In this document: piece after piece, positions 15,267 through 16,670 of the stretch
Layout of the letters: each line of letters begins with the position of its first letter
Numbering within the stretch: position 1 is the first letter of the stretch
Origin: Methylotenera_A sp031381645
GTDB lineage: Bacteria; Pseudomonadota; Gammaproteobacteria; Burkholderiales; Methylophilaceae
Assembly: GCA_031381645.1 (NCBI GenBank)
Contig: JANMYB010000048.1
Coordinates: forward strand, 1 to 16,670
Direction: 5' to 3'
Length of the DNA: 16,670 bases
The notes under the pieces: model-generated
Databases searched by the model: none
The model's input: the letters and a program-made list of their open reading frames with translations, nothing else
What the model was told of the DNA's origin: nothing
Program-made: the position numbers and the translations under genes

Positions 15267-15785
15267 ATGAGTCTTGCCTTTAAACAAATTATCCTATGGC
15301 GACATGCCGATGCAGCGCCCGCCGATATTGAGCAGGGCGAGGATGATATGCAGCGTCATTTAACTACAAAAGGACTTATCCAAGCTAAAAAAATGGCGGC
15401 ATGGCTCAATCTGCAGTTTTCGGCGCCATCGATAGTGTTGAGCAGCCCAGCAGCGCGCGCGATGCAAACAGCCGAAGCGCTGAAGCAAAAGGTGATTGAG
15501 GAGTATGCGCTAAGGCCAAGTGCAAGTTTGCAAGAAGTGTTAAAGTTTTTGGCTAGTTTTGATGCTAAAAATATAGACCAAATTAAGCCTAGCAACACTT
15601 TAATTATTGTTGGCCATCAACCATGGCTGGGTCAGCTGGTCATGCATCTGACAGGATTTTCTGGTACAGAAATTAGCATAAAAAAAGGCGCAATATGGTG
15701 GTTGCGCCTTTCTCTAGATATGCAACAAAAATATAAAGTTTTTACCGTGCAAACGCCTGTTTTACTAAAAAATCCAGCTCACTGA
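15267..15785 (+). CDS. sixA: SixA-type phosphohistidine phosphatase
   Basis: Small histidine-phosphatase-superfamily (RHG/RHA) enzyme. The SixA branch removes phosphate from phosphohistidine on signalling proteins such as ArcB or NPr. Key residues are visible: R12-H13 in LWRHADA (nucleophile H13), R64 in SSPAARAMQTAEAL, and G116-H117 in IIVGHQPWLGQL. Length of 172 aa is close to the ~160 of E. coli SixA. ATG 15267 lies six bases after the ppk1 stop codon with no ribosome site, so translation is likely coupled to ppk1. It might act on a phosphohistidine in this locus, PPK1 itself being an autophosphorylated histidine enzyme, but that is speculation. Its 3' end contains an inverted repeat that works as a terminator on the other strand. 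Confidence 0.9.
   Translation: MSLAFKQIILWRHADAAPADIEQGEDDMQRHLTTKGLIQAKKMAAWLNLQFSAPSIVLSSPAARAMQTAEALKQKVIEEYALRPSASLQEVLKFLASFDAKNIDQIKPSNTLIIVGHQPWLGQLVMHLTGFSGTEISIKKGAIWWLRLSLDMQQKYKVFTVQTPVLLKNPAH
15680..15711 (-). terminator. Intrinsic terminator for the minus-strand H1-like gene, inside sixA
   Basis: AAAGGCGCAA (15684-15693) and TTGCGCCTTT (15702-15711) form a perfect 10-bp stem with an eight-base loop. Read leftward, the stem is followed by an uninterrupted run of seven T (complement of A15680-15686, partly shared with the stem), a textbook intrinsic terminator about 80 bases past the stop codon of the H1-like gene. Read rightward, the hairpin is followed only by TTTCTCT, a poorer terminator within the sixA coding frame. 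Confidence 0.75.
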
Positions 15786-15792
15786 AAATACC

Positions 15793-16323
15793 TTAAGATT
15801 TTTTGTTTGGCCTTCCCGTTTTAATCACAGGAATTTTTGCCAGCGTTGTTTTAAGTGTGTTGTCACTCATTGCAGCTAGTAATTTAATACCAGCGCGCAG
15901 TAATTCGCTTTTCTTTGCTGGCTGTCCCATTGAGGCTAAGCGCGCCTTCATCAAAGTAATTTGCGCATACTCATCTTTAGGCATCGTAAAGCTGTCACGC
16001 TCCATCTTAACTTTTTCAACTTTAGCTTTTTTAACTACTTTTTTTGGATCTGTTTTTTTAGCAGGTGCTTTCGCCTTAGGTTTGCTATCTGACTTTGCCG
16101 CTGATTTTGCAGGCGATTTTGTCGCTGGCTTTACAGGTGCTTTTAATGCGGCTTTAGTAACGGGTTTTGCAACTGGTTTCGCCACGGAAGCCTTAGCTGT
16201 CACTGGCTTAGCAGGTGCTAGTTTTGCCGCAGGCTTAACTTGCATAGCCGTAACAGTTTTTAGAGCTGGTTTAGCCGCGCCAGATTTAGGTGCTACAGCT
16301 TTTTTAGCGGGTTTATTTGACAT
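15793..16323 (-). CDS. Histone H1-like Lys/Ala/Pro-rich protein with ribbon-helix-helix-like C-terminus
   Basis: Very basic 176-aa protein. Of the first 100 residues, 67 are Lys, Ala or Pro, in irregular PAKK/AKP-type repeats like histone-H1-like bacterial proteins (AlgP, PhaM-type), and are presumably disordered and polyanion-binding. The C-terminal part looks folded: a possible beta strand RDSFTMP (109-115), a helix DEYAQITLMKARLASMG (117-133) and a second helix KKSELLRAGIKLLAAMS (137-153). This is the strand-helix-helix order of ribbon-helix-helix DNA-binding proteins. A strong ribosome site (AGGAG, complement of 16330-16334) precedes the start. It lies convergent to ppk1-sixA and downstream of ppx. 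The likely role is nucleoid and possibly polyphosphate binding, inferred from composition and neighbours. The opposite-strand frame in this interval is a codon-bias shadow. Confidence 0.85.
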   Translation of the reverse strand: MSNKPAKKAVAPKSGAAKPALKTVTAMQVKPAAKLAPAKPVTAKASVAKPVAKPVTKAALKAPVKPATKSPAKSAAKSDSKPKAKAPAKKTDPKKVVKKAKVEKVKMERDSFTMPKDEYAQITLMKARLASMGQPAKKSELLRAGIKLLAAMSDNTLKTTLAKIPVIKTGRPNKKS

Positions 16324-16347
16324 GTCACACTCCTAAATTAAACATTA

Positions 16348-16367
16348 TAAACAGTTTATACTGTTTA
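16348..16367. promoter_or_regulatory. 20-bp palindrome in the H1-like gene promoter region
   Basis: TAAACAGT (16348-16355) and ACTGTTTA (16360-16367) are perfect 8-bp inverted repeats around TTAT. On the minus strand the palindrome contains TATAAA and abuts TATAAT (complement of 16344-16349), the best -10 candidate for the H1-like gene, only 25-44 bases before its start codon. The placement suits a repressor operator, for instance for autoregulation by the gene's own ribbon-helix-helix-like domain. No T run follows, so it is not a terminator. Confidence 0.45.
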
Positions 16368-16380
16368 AAAATCAAGTCAA

Positions 16381-16398
16381 CTGTCATATTTCTGTAAT
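16381..16398 (+). promoter_or_regulatory. Candidate Pho box between ppx and the H1-like gene
   Basis: CTGTCAT (16381-16387), the spacer ATTT, then CTGTAAT (16392-16398): 13 of 14 repeat positions match the PhoB consensus with the exact four-base spacer. The repeat reads on the plus strand, pointing away from the H1-like gene on the minus strand, so its regulatory target is uncertain. Confidence 0.5.
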
Positions 16399-16424
16399 AA
16401 ATACAAACAAATCAGTATATTAAA

Positions 16425-16670
16425 CTAATCTTGAGTAGTAACAACCAAATCCCAATTGATTTTTTGCCAAGCCAATATTTCTTCTTCTAGCAAGTAAGAA
16501 GTCTGTGGGAACGCTTGTTGCCATGCGCTTGGTAGGCTAAGTATAAAAGTGTTTCCAGCGCGTTCAAAGGTGATATTTTTCAGCACTGGTGTATTGCGAG
16601 AATGGCAGAAAATAACGGCTAGCCTTAGAGAAATTAACTTAAAAATAAAACTTTCATCATTAAAATCAAC
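16425..16670 (-). CDS. ppx: Exopolyphosphatase Ppx/GppA family, C-terminal end (cut by window edge)
   Basis: Only the last 81 codons are inside the window; the gene enters from beyond the right edge and ends at a TAG (complement of 16425-16427). The visible protein has the helical C-terminal region of Ppx/GppA proteins: FIFKLISLRLAVIFCHSR, then AGNTFILSLPSAWQQAFPQTSYLLEEEILAWQKINW, matching the family pattern LRLAVLxCHSR ... LP..W ... LL..E...W. Ppx removes terminal phosphates from polyphosphate, opposing PPK1 encoded nearby on the other strand. GppA (pppGpp phosphatase) cannot be excluded because the catalytic half is not visible. The H1-like gene starts 101 bases downstream in the same direction. 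Confidence 0.85.
   Translation of the reverse strand, partial: VDFNDESFIFKLISLRLAVIFCHSRNTPVLKNITFERAGNTFILSLPSAWQQAFPQTSYLLEEEILAWQKINWDLVVTTQD

Noticed and set aside
15803..16336. Long plus-strand reading frame (177 codons) opposite the H1-like gene
   Set aside because: It is the mirror of the Lys/Ala-rich minus-strand gene: lysine and alanine codons give Phe/Leu/Ala/Gly on the other strand, mimicking a membrane protein. The minus-strand frame has the strong ribosome site and a recognisable protein type.
16348..16367. LexA (SOS) box
   Set aside because: The palindrome contains ACAG-N6-CTGT, which is the reverse arrangement of the LexA consensus CTGT-N8-ACAG.

Overview
The window reads as a stretch of chromosomal housekeeping DNA from a betaproteobacterium of moderate-to-low GC. 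Gene order (rpoE-rseA-rseB-rseC-degP, then lepA-lepB-DUF4845-rnc-era-recO-pdxJ-acpS) and protein style fit the methylotrophic Methylophilaceae (Methylotenera/Methylophilus group). That placement is inference from gene order and protein character, not from a search.

Layout. (1) 48-4327, plus strand: the envelope-stress module, with the RpoE sigma factor, its membrane anti-sigma RseA, the periplasmic regulator RseB, the redox-type membrane protein RseC and the periplasmic protease DegP/MucD. (2) 4435-5250, minus strand: a stand-alone EAL-type c-di-GMP phosphodiesterase with an intact active site. It sits between two blocks that are often contiguous in related bacteria. (3) 5484-13154, plus strand: a tightly packed run of ten genes, lepA, lepB, DUF4845 gene, rnc, era, an unrecognised 155-aa gene, recO, pdxJ, acpS and tcdA. 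Gaps are 0-17 bases or small overlaps, so it is probably one or a few operons covering translation, protein secretion, RNA processing, ribosome assembly, repair, vitamin B6 and acyl-carrier-protein activation. (4) 13224-16670: a polyphosphate neighbourhood. ppk1 (polyphosphate kinase) and a SixA-type histidine phosphatase run on the plus strand. A lysine/alanine/proline-rich H1-like protein and the 3' end of ppx (exopolyphosphatase, cut by the window edge) run toward them on the minus strand.

Most interesting region: the polyphosphate neighbourhood. Repeats with the 7+4+7 geometry of a PhoB-binding Pho box occur before ppk1 (13173-13212) and between ppx and the H1-like gene (16381-16398). The H1-like protein appears to join a disordered K/A/P-rich tail to a ribbon-helix-helix DNA-binding fold. 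Its promoter region has a 20-bp palindrome, and its best terminator lies antisense inside the end of sixA. Together these suggest, as inference, a phosphate-starvation-controlled unit for making, breaking down and perhaps tethering polyphosphate to the nucleoid. The rest of the window is conventional and no mobile elements, rRNA/tRNA genes or CRISPR arrays were seen.
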